Positions 9,520 to 44,522 are shown, counted from the stretch's first letter. The stretch: 64,000 bases of DNA from Pseudomonas guariconensis (GCF_024127895.1 NZ_JAMYBK010000007.1:62001-126000), one strand, 5' to 3'. Made by a program: numbers and translations. Notes: generated by a model not told the origin, from the sequence alone.

Positions 9520-11169
9520 ATGACTCAGCCACCCCGCGGCGCCCTCAGCGAACTGTTCGCCCTGCTCAGACCCTTCTGGCCCATCGTCGCCCTCTCCATC
9601 GTCCTGGGCATGGTCGGCGGCCTCAGCGTCACCGCCCTGCTCGCCAGCATCAACACCGCCCTGCACAGTGACAGCAACATCACCAGCACCGCCATCGCCG
9701 CCTTCGCCGGCCTGTGCCTGCTGGCCCTGGCCTGCTCGATCAGCTCCGACATCGGCACCAACTACGTCGGCCAGAACATCATCGCCAAGCTGCGCAAGGA
9801 GCTGGGCGAGAAAACCCTCGCCGCCCCCATCGAGCAGATCGAACGCTACCGCAGCCATCGCCTGATTCCGGTGCTGACCCACGACGTCGACACCATCAGC
9901 GACTTCGCCTTCGCCTTCGCCCCGCTGGCCATCTCGATGACCGTCACCCTCGGCTGCCTGGGTTACCTGGCCATGCTGTCCTGGCCGATGTTCCTGCTGA
10001 TGGTGGTGGCCATCGCCATCGGCAGCGTCGCCCAGTTCGTCGCCCAGGCCAGCGGCGGCCGTGGCTTCGCCGCCGCGCGTGAAGCCGAAGACACCCTGCA
10101 GAAGAACTACAGCGCCATTGCCGAAGGCGCCAAGGAACTGCGCATCCACCGCCCGCGCCGCAACCGCATGTTCAGCCAGGGCGTACAGGCCACCGCAGAC
10201 TTCATCTGCAAGACCCAGATCAAGGCCATCAACACCTTCGTGGTGGCCAAGACCTTCGGCTCCATGTTGTTCTTCGTGGTCATCGGCATGGCCCTGGTGC
10301 TGCAGTCGCTGTGGCCTAGCAACGACAAGACGGTCATGAGCGGCTTCGTGCTGGTGCTGCTGTACATGAAAGGCCCGCTGGAACACCTGATCGGCACCCT
10401 ACCCATCGTCAGCCGCGCCAAGGTGGCCTTCGCCCGCATCGCCCAGCTGTCCGAGCAGTTCTCCTCGCCCGAACCGCACCTGCTGCTCGACGCCAAGGCC
10501 AGCAAGCCCGAGCCGGTGCACAGCCTGGAGCTGGTGAACGTGGGTTACGCCTTCCCGCCGGTCGAAGGCAGCGAGCCATTCCGCCTGGGCCCGGTCAACC
10601 TGCGCATCGAGCAAGGCGACATCATCTTCATCGTCGGCGAGAACGGCTGCGGCAAGACCACTCTGATCAAACTGCTGCTGGGCCTGTACGCCCCGCACCA
10701 GGGGGAGATCCGCCTCAACGGCAAGGCCATCGACCCAAGCAACCGTGACGAGTACCGCCAGCTGTTTACCACCATCTTCGCCGACTACTACCTGTTCGAC
10801 GACGTGGTCGAAGGCGACCTGCACATCCCCGACGATGCCAACCGCTACCTGCAACGCCTGGAAATCGGCCACAAGGTCAGCGTGCGCGACGGCAGCTTCA
10901 CCACCACCGACCTGTCGACCGGCCAGCGCAAGCGCCTGGCCCTGATCAACGCCTGGCTCGAAGAGCGCCCGGTACTGGTCTTCGACGAGTGGGCGGCGGA
11001 CCAAGACCCGACCTTCCGCCGCATTTTCTACACCGAGCTGCTGCCCGACCTTAAACGGCTGGGCAAGACCATCATCGTCATCTCCCACGACGACCGCTAT
11101 TTCGATGTGGCGGACCAGTTGGTGAGGATGAACAGCGGCAAAGTGAGCTCATCCCCCGTACCGGCCTGA
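9520..11169 (+). CDS. pvdE: PvdE: ABC exporter of the acylated ferribactin precursor to the periplasm
   Basis: The 549-aa half-transporter has six predicted membrane helices in its first ~300 residues (for example FWPIVALSIVLGMVGGLSV). An ATPase domain follows with Walker A GENGCGKTT, signature region DLSTGQRKRLALINAW, and Walker B VLVFDEWAADQDP. The signature STGQ and Walker B EWAADQ resemble the cyclic peptide exporter (SyrD/PvdE) family. PvdE moves the cytoplasmic NRPS product across the inner membrane, so that PvdP, M, N and O can mature it. It has its own PvdS box and precedes fpvA by about 100 bp. Confidence 0.95.
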   Translation: MTQPPRGALSELFALLRPFWPIVALSIVLGMVGGLSVTALLASINTALHSDSNITSTAIAAFAGLCLLALACSISSDIGTNYVGQNIIAKLRKELGEKTLAAPIEQIERYRSHRLIPVLTHDVDTISDFAFAFAPLAISMTVTLGCLGYLAMLSWPMFLLMVVAIAIGSVAQFVAQASGGRGFAAAREAEDTLQKNYSAIAEGAKELRIHRPRRNRMFSQGVQATADFICKTQIKAINTFVVAKTFGSMLFFVVIGMALVLQSLWPSNDKTVMSGFVLVLLYMKGPLEHLIGTLPIVSRAKVAFARIAQLSEQFSSPEPHLLLDAKASKPEPVHSLELVNVGYAFPPVEGSEPFRLGPVNLRIEQGDIIFIVGENGCGKTTLIKLLLGLYAPHQGEIRLNGKAIDPSNRDEYRQLFTTIFADYYLFDDVVEGDLHIPDDANRYLQRLEIGHKVSVRDGSFTTTDLSTGQRKRLALINAWLEERPVLVFDEWAADQDPTFRRIFYTELLPDLKRLGKTIIVISHDDRYFDVADQLVRMNSGKVSSSPVPA

Positions 11170-11271
11170 GACGACAAAAAACAGCGACGGATTCTTTCCG
11201 GAATTTGTCGATGAATGCGTCTTCTTATCAACAACCAAAAAATCTGCCGTTCACTTACATGAGCATTTGAA

Positions 11272-13713
11272 ATGTCGCCCGTCCACAAACCCTTGAGCCT
11301 CGCCGGCTTCGTCATGCGCTGCACCCTCCGTCTCAAACCTCTGCCACGCTTCGGCCTGCTGCTGGCACTGCCCATCACAGCCCAGGTCCAGGCCCAGGAG
11401 GCCAGCTTCGACATCCCTGCCCAGTCACTGGCCAGCGCCCTGCAAACCTTCGGCCACCAGGCCGACATGCAGATCCTGTTCAACCCCGATGACGTCAGCG
11501 GCCTCACCAGCCAGGCGATCAAGCAGCGCACCGAACCGGCCCGTGCACTGGCCCAACTGCTCGGTGGCACCGGCATGACCTTCACCCTGCAGGGCAACCC
11601 GCAGGTGATTCTGCTGCGCAAGAGCAACAGTTCTGGCATGGAGCTGGCACCGACCAACATCAGTGGCGCTGCCCTGGGCAACACCACCGAAGGCACCCAC
11701 TCCTACGCCACCGGTACCTCCAATACCGCCACCAAGCTGCCCATGTCCCTGCGTGAAACACCGCAATCGGTGACCGTGGTCACCCGTCAACGCATGGACG
11801 ACCAGAACATGCAGACCCTCGACGACGTGATGAAGAACGCCACCGGCATCACCATCGTCAAGAACGGCGGCGAGCGCTCGATTTACCAGGCGCGCGGCCA
11901 GTCGGTAGACAACCTGCAGATCGACGGTGTACCGACCAACATCAGCAACCCCTACTCGATGGACGTCATCTCCAAGCCCAACACCGATATCTACGACCGT
12001 ATTGAAATCGTGCGTGGCGCCACCGGCCTGATGGAAGGCGCGGGCAACCCTTCGGCCTCCATCAACATGGTCCGCAAGCGCCCTACCGCCGAGCCTCAGG
12101 CCCTGATCGAGACCTCTGTCGGTTCCTGGGACAACTACAAGACCATGGTCGATTTGTCCTCGCCGCTGAACGAAGCCGGTACCGTGCGGGGTCGCTCGGT
12201 GATTTCGTACAACAATGCAAACAGCTACCTGGACACCGCCCAGAAAGAAAACCAGCTGTTCTACAGCATCCTCGAGGCCGACCTGAGCGAGTCGACCATG
12301 GCCACCTTCGGCTTCACCTACCAGAAGGAACGTAACTCCGGTTACGACTGGTCGGGCCTGCCAAGTCGGGAAAACGGCGAGTTCTACCCGATTTCCCGCT
12401 CCACCTCGCTGACCGGCGACTGGAACCACCTGGACAAGCGCAACACCACGCTGTTCGCCGATATCCAGCACACCTTCGACAATGGCTGGAAAGGCGTCCT
12501 CGCCGTCAACCAGATGTGGTCCAAGTCGGACTTCCTGGGCAACTACACCTTCCCAGGCGGTGGCACCGACCTGTTTACCCTGAACCCACGCCTGTTTCGT
12601 TACGACGACACCCAGACCAGCATCGATGGGTACTTCACCGGCCCTTTCCAACTGCTCGGACGCCAGCATGACCTGATCATCGGCGGTAACTGGAACAAAG
12701 ATGATCACGACTATCATGGCGGCCGCGATGCTTCCTATCGCTACATCGTCGACATGAACAACCTCGGTGCGTTCGACCCACCCAAGCCGACCGGCCTGGA
12801 CGTCAACCAGTGGAAATACAACCGCACCCAGGAACAGAAAGGCATCTATGTCGCCAGCCGCTTCAGCCTGACCGACACCACCAAGTTCATTCTCGGCAGC
12901 CGCATCAGTTGGTACAGCTTCGACTCCCTGACCGACACCAACGGCATCCGTGAAGACAGTGACCATGGTCACTTCTCCAAAAGTGGCGAGATCACCCCGT
13001 ACGCCGGCCTGGTCCAGGATTTGAACGAGAACTGGTCGGCTTATGCCAGCTACACCGAAATCTTCAAACCGCAAGACAACCAGGCCCTCGACGGCAGCAT
13101 GCTCAAGCCGATGACCGGCACCAACTACGAGATCGGCTTGAAAGGCGAGTTCTTCGACAAGCGCCTGCAAACCTCCATCGCCGTGTTCCAGGCCGACCAG
13201 ACCGGTCGTGCGGAGGCGATCTTCTGCGACCGGCCTTGGTCGTGCTACCGCTCGTCCGACAAGGTGCGCAACAAGGGCATCGAACTTGAGATGAACGGTG
13301 AAATCCTGCCGGACTGGAACCTGTCCGCGGGCTACACCTATACCCAGTCCAAGTACATCGGCGGCGAGCAGAAGGGCGATGACTTCAACGGCGCCTCGCC
13401 ACGTCACCTGTTCAAAGTGGCCACCGACTACCGTCTGCCGGGCGCGCTCAACCACCTGCGTGTGGGCGGCAGCTTCTACGCCCAGAGCAAAATGACCCAG
13501 ACCGAGGTTGGCGAGACCTACAAGATCCAGCAGGACGCCTACCACCTGACCAACTTGCACGCGATCTACGAGATCAACAAGAACCTCGAAGTCCAGTACA
13601 ACTTGGATAACGTGTTCGACAAGAAGTACTACCAGACCCTGGGTAACCCCAACTACTGGAACTTCTACGGCGAGCCACGCAACTTCAACCTGGCGCTGCG
13701 AGCCAAGTTCTGA
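11272..13713 (+). CDS. fpvA: FpvA: TonB-dependent ferripyoverdine receptor with N-terminal signalling domain
   Basis: The 813-aa outer-membrane receptor starts with an export signal ending near AQA. A secretin/TonB N-terminal signalling domain follows (about residues 45-120: FDIPAQSLASALQTFG to QVILLRKSN), the type that passes the ferripyoverdine signal to FecR-like anti-sigma factors. Then come the plug (LRETPQSVTVVTRQRMDDQ, IEIVRGATGLMEGAGNPSASINM) and a 22-strand barrel ending in the aromatic Phe of NLALRAKF. It takes up the pyoverdine made here. The Shine-Dalgarno before 11272 is weak; Met15 at 11314 is an alternative start. No TAAAT-N16-CGT element is seen upstream, so it may be read from pvdE or by another ECF sigma factor such as FpvI. 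Confidence 0.93.
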   Translation: MSPVHKPLSLAGFVMRCTLRLKPLPRFGLLLALPITAQVQAQEASFDIPAQSLASALQTFGHQADMQILFNPDDVSGLTSQAIKQRTEPARALAQLLGGTGMTFTLQGNPQVILLRKSNSSGMELAPTNISGAALGNTTEGTHSYATGTSNTATKLPMSLRETPQSVTVVTRQRMDDQNMQTLDDVMKNATGITIVKNGGERSIYQARGQSVDNLQIDGVPTNISNPYSMDVISKPNTDIYDRIEIVRGATGLMEGAGNPSASINMVRKRPTAEPQALIETSVGSWDNYKTMVDLSSPLNEAGTVRGRSVISYNNANSYLDTAQKENQLFYSILEADLSESTMATFGFTYQKERNSGYDWSGLPSRENGEFYPISRSTSLTGDWNHLDKRNTTLFADIQHTFDNGWKGVLAVNQMWSKSDFLGNYTFPGGGTDLFTLNPRLFRYDDTQTSIDGYFTGPFQLLGRQHDLIIGGNWNKDDHDYHGGRDASYRYIVDMNNLGAFDPPKPTGLDVNQWKYNRTQEQKGIYVASRFSLTDTTKFILGSRISWYSFDSLTDTNGIREDSDHGHFSKSGEITPYAGLVQDLNENWSAYASYTEIFKPQDNQALDGSMLKPMTGTNYEIGLKGEFFDKRLQTSIAVFQADQTGRAEAIFCDRPWSCYRSSDKVRNKGIELEMNGEILPDWNLSAGYTYTQSKYIGGEQKGDDFNGASPRHLFKVATDYRLPGALNHLRVGGSFYAQSKMTQTEVGETYKIQQDAYHLTNLHAIYEINKNLEVQYNLDNVFDKKYYQTLGNPNYWNFYGEPRNFNLALRAKF

Positions 13714-13730
13714 TTTAGTCTGACGCCCCC

Positions 13731-13794
13731 ATCGCCGGCAAGCCGGCTCCTACAGAAGTTACGCAGTCCCTGTAGGAGCCGGCTTGCCGGCGAT
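13731..13794. repeat. Perfect 25-bp inverted repeat (REP type) between fpvA and the hydrolase gene
   Basis: The arms 13731-13755 and 13770-13794 are exact reverse complements around a 14-base loop (core GCCGGCAAGCCGGCTCCTACAG). A third partial copy, GCCGGCTCCTACAG, starts at 13815 and overlaps the stop codon of the convergent hydrolase gene. This is the common P. putida-group extragenic palindrome. It probably also ends transcription from both sides. Confidence 0.85.
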
Positions 13795-13823
13795 GCAGAC
13801 AACGTGATGTATGGCGCCGGCTC

Positions 13824-14762
13824 CTACAGCCGCCGCAACGCCTCGGCAATCACTTCCAACGCCTCTTGCGCCTCGTCCACCAGTGCATCCATGCGCATGA
13901 AGTCATGGGTCATACCTTCGTAAACCCGCTCCTCCACCTCGACACCCGCCGCACGCAGGTGCGCGGCATAGGCACGCCCTTCATCGAACAGCGGGTCGCA
14001 TTCGGCAACCAGCAGCAACGCCGGCACACGCAAACGCTCGCTCGCTTCGAGCAGTGGCGAAAAACGCGGGTCGAAGCGGTCTTCGGCGCTGCGCTGATAA
14101 TGCTGGTAGAACCACTCCAGGGTGTCGGCCTCCAGCAAGTAGCCGGTGGCGTAGCGCTGCACCGAATCGTGCCAGCGGCTGGCATCGGTGACCGGGTAGA
14201 TCATCACCTGCAGGCGCGGCGCCACCGCTGCGTGGTTGGCCACCACCGTGGCCAGGCTGCCACCGACGCTGTCACCGGCAACGGCCAGGCGCCCGGCATC
14301 GATGCCGATCCCCGCGCCCTGGGCCTGCAGCCACTGCCAGGCATCCAGGGCGTCCTCCACCGCGGTGGGGAAGCGCCATTGCGGTGCCAGCCGGTAGGCC
14401 ACCGAAAGAACCACACAACCGGACAACGCCGCCAGGGTGCGGCACAGGGCATCGTGGGAATCCAGGCTACCGACCACATAGCCACCCCCATGAAAATACA
14501 ACACACCCGGCTGCAGGTGATCACGGTCGATACCGTGGGCGCTGTACAGCCGTGCGGGCAACTGCGTGCCATCACGGGCCGGAATCTCCAGCTCCTCGAT
14601 GTATTCCAGGTCGTCGCCGCCCGCGCTCATCAGCAGCGACGATTGGTCGAACGCTTCGCGGGCCTGTTCAGGGCTGGCGGCATGCATGGCCAGGGTCTTG
14701 CCTTCGGCGCGGCCGGCTTCGACCAGCTGCAGGTAGGCAGCGATATCAAGGTTCAGGGACAT
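13824..14762 (-). CDS. Alpha/beta hydrolase (HSL-type esterase/lipase family), last gene of the NRPS operon
   Basis: The 312-aa protein has the hormone-sensitive-lipase family layout. The oxyanion motif HGGG is at about residue 91, the nucleophile elbow GDSVGG has Ser at about 165, an acid candidate lies in AECDPLFDEG, and the catalytic His in GMTHDF. The start at 14762 (MSLNLDIAAYL) has a GGAG eight bases upstream; the longer frame to 14792 has no such site. No signal peptide is visible, so it should be cytoplasmic. It follows the terminal NRPS by about 60 bp on the same strand and is probably co-transcribed. No role in pyoverdine synthesis is assigned to it by sequence. Editing of stalled thioesters or hydrolysis of siderophore esters are guesses. 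Confidence 0.8.
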   Translation of the reverse strand: MSLNLDIAAYLQLVEAGRAEGKTLAMHAASPEQAREAFDQSSLLMSAGGDDLEYIEELEIPARDGTQLPARLYSAHGIDRDHLQPGVLYFHGGGYVVGSLDSHDALCRTLAALSGCVVLSVAYRLAPQWRFPTAVEDALDAWQWLQAQGAGIGIDAGRLAVAGDSVGGSLATVVANHAAVAPRLQVMIYPVTDASRWHDSVQRYATGYLLEADTLEWFYQHYQRSAEDRFDPRFSPLLEASERLRVPALLLVAECDPLFDEGRAYAAHLRAAGVEVEERVYEGMTHDFMRMDALVDEAQEALEVIAEALRRL

Positions 14763-14825
14763 GGTGCGAATGCTCCAGGCCGGTCGGCGCAAGGCACGAC
14801 CGGCGGTTGAGAGAAAAAGAAAGGG

Positions 14826-26662
<11,837 letters not shown>

Positions 26663-26666
<4 letters not shown>

Positions 26667-29600
26667 GCTTCATCCACCTCATCCAGCAAACTTTCCAGTC
26701 GATTCAAACGGTCCGCATCCAGCACGCCGGCGGGCGGTTCCAGGTGATCGACGAACTCATTGAGTACAGGGAACTGGAACATCAGTTGCGGTGCGGCGCC
26801 GATGCCCATTTCCAGTTGCAGGCGTGACAGCACGCCCATGACCAGCAGCGAATGACCGCCCAGTTCGAAGAAGTTGTCGCCCAGCCCTACCCGCTCGACC
26901 TTGAGCACGTCCTGCCAGATCTGCGCGACCTGTTCCTGCAGTGGGGTCTGCGGTGCCTGGTACGCCACCCGGGCGGCATCCAGGTTTGGGGCAGGCAAGG
27001 CCTGGCGGTCGAGCTTGCCGTTGGCGGTCAGCGGCAGGGCCGCAAGGCTCACCACGTGGGCCGGAATCATGTGTTCGGGCAGGTGCTGGCGCAGGTAGGC
27101 CTGTACCTGCTCACGCAGCCCACCCGCGTCGTCCAGCGCCACCACATAGGCCACCAGCTGCTTGCCCTGCTCGGTGTCACGGGCGACCACGGCGGCATCG
27201 GCCAACTGCGCCATGCCGCGCAGGCAGGCACCGACTTCACCGGGCTCGACCCGGTAACCACGGATTTTCACCTGGTCATCGATACGGCCAAGGGTTTCGA
27301 TCGCGCCGTGGTGGATACGTACCCGGTCGCCCGTGCGGTACAGCCGCTCGCCATGGCTGGCCTGCGGGTCCGGGACAAAGCGCTCGGCGGTGAGCCCTGG
27401 GCGGCCCAGGTAGCCTCGGGCCAGGCTCGGCCCCCCCACATACAGTTCGCCATGAACCCCTTCGGCCACCGCTTGCAGATTGGCGTCCAGCAGTTGCAGG
27501 CGCACATTGAGCAACGGACGCCCCAAGGGCACACCTTGCAATTGCGCGGCTGTCGGCAGTTCAGTGGCCAACACGCCGATGGTGGTTTCGCTCGGGCCAT
27601 AGTGGTTGACTACCCGGCACGTCGGCGCCAGTCGCCGAACCTCGGCGAGCAGCTCGACACTGCAGGCTTCGCCGCCCAGCACCAAGCAACGACGCGGCAG
27701 TACCTGGGCCGGCTCGGCCACCTTGAGCAACGATTGCAGGTGTGAAGGCACCAGCTTGATGAAGTCGATCGCCTCGCGGCTCATGTACTGCGCCATGCCC
27801 TGGGCGTCCATGGCCAACTGCTCGTCGAGCAGGTGCAGGCTGCGGCCGCTGCACAGGGCCGCGAACAGGGTCGTGTAACCCAGGTCGGCGGCCAAAGTGG
27901 AGGCCAGCGCCATGCGCTCTACCCCTTCCAATGGCAGCACCGCCAGCGCCGAAGCCAGGTAGTCGGCCAGCGCCCCTTGGCTGACCAGCACGCCTTTCGG
28001 CCGGCCTGTGGAACCAGAGGTGAAGATCACGTAGGCGGCCAACTCGGCCTCGCGCTGTACGGCATCCAGCGAACCGCCTTGCGGCAACTGGGCAAGTTCT
28101 TCGAAAGCAAGGCCGCGCAGCGCAGGCAAGGTGGTGTGTTCGACCAACCAGGAAGCCGGGCCCAGAAGCAGGCTTGCCTGGCTGTCCTCGAGCATCTGCC
28201 GGGTACGCGCAGGTTGTGCCCGTACGTCCAGCGGCAGGAACGCCGCACCGACCTTGAACACCGCCAGCAGGCCGATCACGAACTGCGCCGAACGCTCGGC
28301 GGCAATCGCCACCACACGTTCCGGGCCAACACCGTTGGCTTGCAGGTGCACGGCCAGGTCCACGGCGCGCTGGTTCAGCTCGCCGTAGCTCAGGCGCTGC
28401 TCGCCACACACCAGCGCGACCCGGGATGGGTTGACTCTTGCCTGCTCTTCGAACAATTGCAAGGCCTGTAGCGCCTGGCTATCGCCCCGTACGTCACCCT
28501 GGCACAGCGCAGCCAGCGCCTGGCGCGACGCCTCGCTGCCCAACTGCACTGCCCCGACCGGTTGGGTGGCGTCGTCCACCATCGCCTGCAGCAGGCAGCG
28601 CCAGTCAGCCAGCAGGCGCTCGGCGGTATCCGGGTCGAACTGGTCGACGGCATACACCAGGGTGGCGATCACGCCCTCGGGGGCTTCGACGGTTTCCAGG
28701 TTGAGGTCGAACTTGGCCTCCTGAACGTCGGCGGCCAACGTCTCGATGTTCAGCCCTGCCACCACCGGGCCTTGTGCCTGGGTGCCCTGGGCACGGTGGT
28801 TGAACAGCACCTGGAATAACGGGGTGTGGCTCAGGCTGCGCTCAGGCTGCAAGGCTTCGACCAGTTGCTCGAATGGCAGGTCCTGATGGTCCTGAGCCTG
28901 CAGGGTGGTCTGGCGCACCTGCTCGATCAACTGCCCCAACGACAGGCGACCATCGACACTGGCGCGCATGACCAAGGTGTTGATGAACACACCGAGCAGG
29001 CCTTCGGTTTCCTGGCGGTTACGGTTGGCCACCGGCACACCGACGCGAATATCGTCCTGGCCGCTGTAGCGGTGCAGCAGCGCCTGGAACCCGGCGAGCA
29101 AGACCATGAACAAGGTCGCCTGCTGGCGCTGGGCGAGCTGGCGCAAGCCTTCGCACAACGGCGCGTCCAGTTGCAGCTCAAGCTGCCCGCCACGATGGCT
29201 AGGCTGGGCCGGGCGCGCACGGTCGCCTGGCAGTTGCAGCACGGGTTGCTGCTCGCCCAACTGCGCACGCCAGTACTGCAACTGCCGCTCGCGCTCGCCG
29301 CCTTCCATGCGCTGGCGCTGCCACAGGGCGTAGTCGACGTACTGGATCGGCAAGGCGGCAAAGCCTGGATCACGGCCTTCGACCTGGGCGGCGTAGCTGC
29401 GCACCAGCTCATCGACCATCACCTGCATCGACCAGCCATCGGAGACGATGTGATGCTGGGTCAGCACCAACAGATGGTCCTGCTCCCCCAGCGGCAACAG
29501 GGCTACACGCAGCAGCGGGCCATTGACCAGGTCGAACGGCTGGCGCACCTGCTCATCGATGAAGTGGGTGATGAGCGTACCTTCATCGGCCTGGGCGTGT

Positions 29601-32600
29601 ACCTGAATCTGCACCGGCAACGTGGCATGCACCACCTGACGAACACCGTCGGCGTCATGGGCGAAAGTGGTGCGCAGCGGCTCGTGGCGGGCGGCCAGGC
29701 TGTCGAAACTGGCACGCAGGGCCTCGATGTCCAGCACGCCACGCAGGCGCAGGGCACGTGGCAGGTTGTAGGCGGCGCTGAAGGGCTGCATCTGCCAGAG
29801 GAACCACAAACGCTCCTGGGCGTACGACAACGGCAATGCACCTTCACGCGGCGCTCGAGCGATACGTGGCCCGCCACCCAATTGCAGGGCTTCAAGCATC
29901 GCCGCCTGGGCTTGCAGGGTGCTGTTTTCGAAAACCTGACGCAGGCTGGCCTCGCGGCCCAACTCGTCACGAATGCGCGACACCAGCTGGGTGACCAGCA
30001 GCGAATGCCCGCCCAGGTCGAAGAAGTTGTCGTGCAGGCCGACCCGCTCGAGCTTCAGCAGGGTCTGCCAGATGGCGGCCAGTTGCTGCTCCAGCACGGT
30101 ACGTGGCGCCACATAGGCCTGTTGCCATTGGCTGGCGTGCGGCTTGGGCAAGGCCTTGCGGTCCAGTTTGCCGTTAGGGGTCAGCGGCATCGCCGCCACG
30201 AACATCACCTGCGCCGGCACCATGTACTCTGGCAACTGCGCCTTGAGCCGGCCCTTGAGCTGCTCGCGAACGGCATGCTGGGCAGCGCTGTCGGCCTGGG
30301 CCAACGCCGAGTCGTGCGCTACGACATAACCCACCAACTGGTCGCCGCCGATCCCCGGCTGGGCGACCACGGCCACCTCGCGTACGGCCTCGCAACCCAG
30401 CAGGGCCGACTCTATCTCGCCCAGCTCGATGCGGAAACCGCGAATCTTCACCTGGTGGTCGGCGCGGCCAATATATTCGTATTCACCGCCAGCGTTCAGC
30501 CGCGCCACGTCACCGGTGCGGTACAACCGCTCACCCTGGTCGGAGAATGGGTTGGGCAGGAAGCGCTCGGCGGTGAGCGAAGCGCGGTTGAGGTAACCGC
30601 GAGCCAGGCCCTGGCCGCCGATCATCAGTTCACCCGCCACACCCTCTGGCACCGGGCTGAAGTCGGCACCGACCACATACAGCTCGGTGTTGCCGATCGG
30701 CCGGCCAAGCAGCGGCCGCGTTCGCTCAGCGTCCAGCCGGTAGCGCGCCGACCAGATGGTGGTTTCGGTCGGGCCATAGAGGTTCCAGACCGGGCCGATG
30801 GCCTCCAGCATGCGCGCGGCCAGCTCTGGCGCCAGGGCCTCGCCACCGCACAGGCACTTGCAGCCTGCAAGTGCCTGGGTGTCGCCGTGGTCGAGCAACA
30901 TACGCCAGGTCGACGGTGTGGCCTGCAAGACCGTGACCGACCAGCGCCGGGCCAACGCCAACGCCGCGGCCGGGTCCTGGGCGATGTCCTTGCCAGCCAG
31001 CACCACCTGGGCGCCACAGGTCAACGGCACGTACAGCTCCAGGCCGAAGATGTCGAACGAGAAGGTGGTCAGCGACAGCATGCGGTCGGCAGCGTCCAGG
31101 CCAGGCTGCTGCGCCATGCTGGCGACGAAGTTGGCCAGGGCATGATGGCTGATCACCACGCCTTTTGGGTTGCCGGTGGAGCCGGAGGTGTAGATCACAT
31201 ACGCCGCCGAATCGGCGGGCAGGTTCAACTGCGGGTCACCCTGCGCCACCGCTGCCTCGGGCAGACGGTCCAGGCACAACAACTGCGCGCCGCGGCCTTC
31301 GAATCGTGGCGCCAGGGCTTCGTGGGTCAGCAGCAGGCCCATGCCGCTGGCTTGGATCATGTAGTCCAGGCGCGCCTGTGGGTAGGCCGGATCCAGCGGA
31401 ATGTAGGCGCCGCCTGCCTTGAGGATGGCCAACAGACCGACCACCAGATCAACCCCGCGCTCGACGGCCAGGCCTACCATCACTTCCGGACCAACGCCCA
31501 GGGCAATCAGCCGATGGGCCAACTGGTTGGCGCGCAGGTTCAGTTCGGCGTAGCTCAGTACCTGCTCGGCAAAAGCCAGCGCCGGGGCATTCGGGGTGCG
31601 TGCCGCCAGGTCGGCGAACTGCTGGTGCACCGACAATGCCGGCACGGCCATGGCCGTGGCGTTGTTGCCATGAACCAACTGTTGCCAGTCGGCGGCGTCG
31701 AACAGCGCCAAGGCATCGACCCGCTCGGCGGGCTTGGCCAGCAGGCTCTGCAGCAGGTTCTGCCAGTGGCGGCCGAGGCGCTGGACCGTGGCGGGGCTGA
31801 ACAGGTCGGTGGCGAACACCAGGGAAGCACCGATACCGTCGGGGGTTTCGACGGTTTCCAGGGTCAGGTCGAACTGCGCGGTGTGCTGGCGGGCTTCATG
31901 GTTGCTCACCTCAAGACCCGGCAGGCGGGTAACCGAGGCTTCACCGACTTCCTGGCCACGGTGGTTATGCATGACCTGGAACAACGGGCTGTGGCTCATG
32001 CTGCGTTGTGGCTGCAGCAGCTCGACCAATTGCTCGAATGGCAGATCCTGATATTCCCGGGCCTGCAAGGTCGCCTCACGCACTTGGGCAAGCAATGCGG
32101 TGAAGGGCTGGCTGCCATCGACCACAGCGCGCAGCACCAGGGTGTTGACGAAGAAACCGATCAGGCCTTCGACCTCGGGGCGATTGCGCCCCGCCACAGG
32201 TACACCGACGCGCACATCTTCCTGGCCGCTGTAGCGGTACAACAATGCCTGGAACGCGGCCAGCAGCAAGGTATAGAGCGTCACGCCCTCGCGCCGGGCC
32301 AGGTCCTTGAGGCCATGGGTCAACGCTTGTGAAAGCTGGAAGTCCACCCGGTCGCCGCGATAGCTCATGACCTGGGGCCGGGGGAAGTCGATGGGCAGCT
32401 CAAGCACCGGCTGGTGGCCACCGAGTTGCTGCTTCCAGTACGCCTGCTGGCGCTCGCGCTCGCCGGCGTCCATCCAACTGCGCTGCCACAGGGCGTAATC
32501 GGCGTACTGCACCGGCAATGCCGCCAGCGCTGCCGTGCTACCCGAGACACGGGCGCTGTACAACTTGATCAGCTCGTCGATCATGATGCGCATCGACCAG

Positions 32601-33136
32601 CCATCGGAAACGATATGGTGCTGCACCAACGACAACACGTGTTGCTGGTCATCCAGGCGCAGCAACTTGACCCGCAGCAGCGGCCCTTCACGCAAGTCGA
32701 ACGGCTGTTGCCCATGGGCTTCGATCAGCTCGGCCAGGCTTGCCGGGTCGGCCACTGACTGGTGCTCGACCTGGATACAGCCCTGGCCATCGACCTGCTG
32801 CACCACCTGGCCGTCGACTTCGGCGAAGCGGGTGCGCAGCGACTCGTGCCGGACGACCAGCTCATCGAAAGCCGCCTGCAGGGCATCGCTGTCCAGCGAG
32901 CCTTGCAGGCGCAGTACCGACGACATGTTGTAGGCGCTACCGGCAGGATCCAGCTGCCAGAGAAACCACAGACGTTCCTGCGCATAAGACAAAAGCAGCG
33001 GCTGGGAGGCATCACGCTTGAACATCGGCGCTATGCCGAACAGATTGATCCCTTTCTTCCCAAGCATCACGGCGAGGGCTTTCCTCTCGGCCAAGGACAG
33101 CCCTTCCACCGACTCGATCAACTTTTGCACGCGCAA
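26663..33136 (-). CDS. pvdJ: Pyoverdine NRPS with two modules C-A(Gly)-T-C-A(Asp)-T
   Basis: 2157 aa. C1 has HHIVSDGW near residue 174 (the acceptor of an L-residue), A1 has TSGSTG ~650, T1 GGHS ~1040, C2 HHIVSDGW ~1230, A2 TSGSTG ~1706, and T2 GGHS ~2093 followed by a short docking-like tail. The pocket of A1 reads DILQLGLIWK, the glycine code. A2 has the Asp/Asn-type core AADLGYTT and reads DLTKVGHIGK, the aspartate code. Neither module has an epimerization domain. No SyrP-like or TauD-like Asp hydroxylase is fused or encoded in the window, so L-Asp is expected unless such an enzyme lies elsewhere. The symbol is by position in the assembly line. Confidence 0.9.
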
Positions 33137-33144
33137 CCCCCAAA

Positions 33145-44401
<11,257 letters not shown>

Positions 44402-44456
44402 TTCTTGGCATCCGGAGCGTGGATCGAATGACCCGATGACAGGTCGTCCCTATAGA

Positions 44457-44479
44457 ACGAACCCAGGCCGGAAAAATTA
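44457..44479 (-). promoter_or_regulatory. Probable variant PvdS box for the NRPS operon
   Basis: On the minus strand TAATT (44479-44475), 15 bases and CGT (44459-44457) lie about 55 bp before the first NRPS start. It differs from the other boxes of this locus by one base and one spacer position, so it is less certain. Confidence 0.5.
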
Positions 44480-44522
44480 GCGCTGCCCCACCTGTGCAAG
44501 CCGAGCGGGCCCATACAGCCGC

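Noticed and set aside
11425..13560. A 711-aa open frame antisense to fpvA
   Set aside because: It is a codon-bias shadow of a complete TonB receptor with clear plug and barrel motifs.
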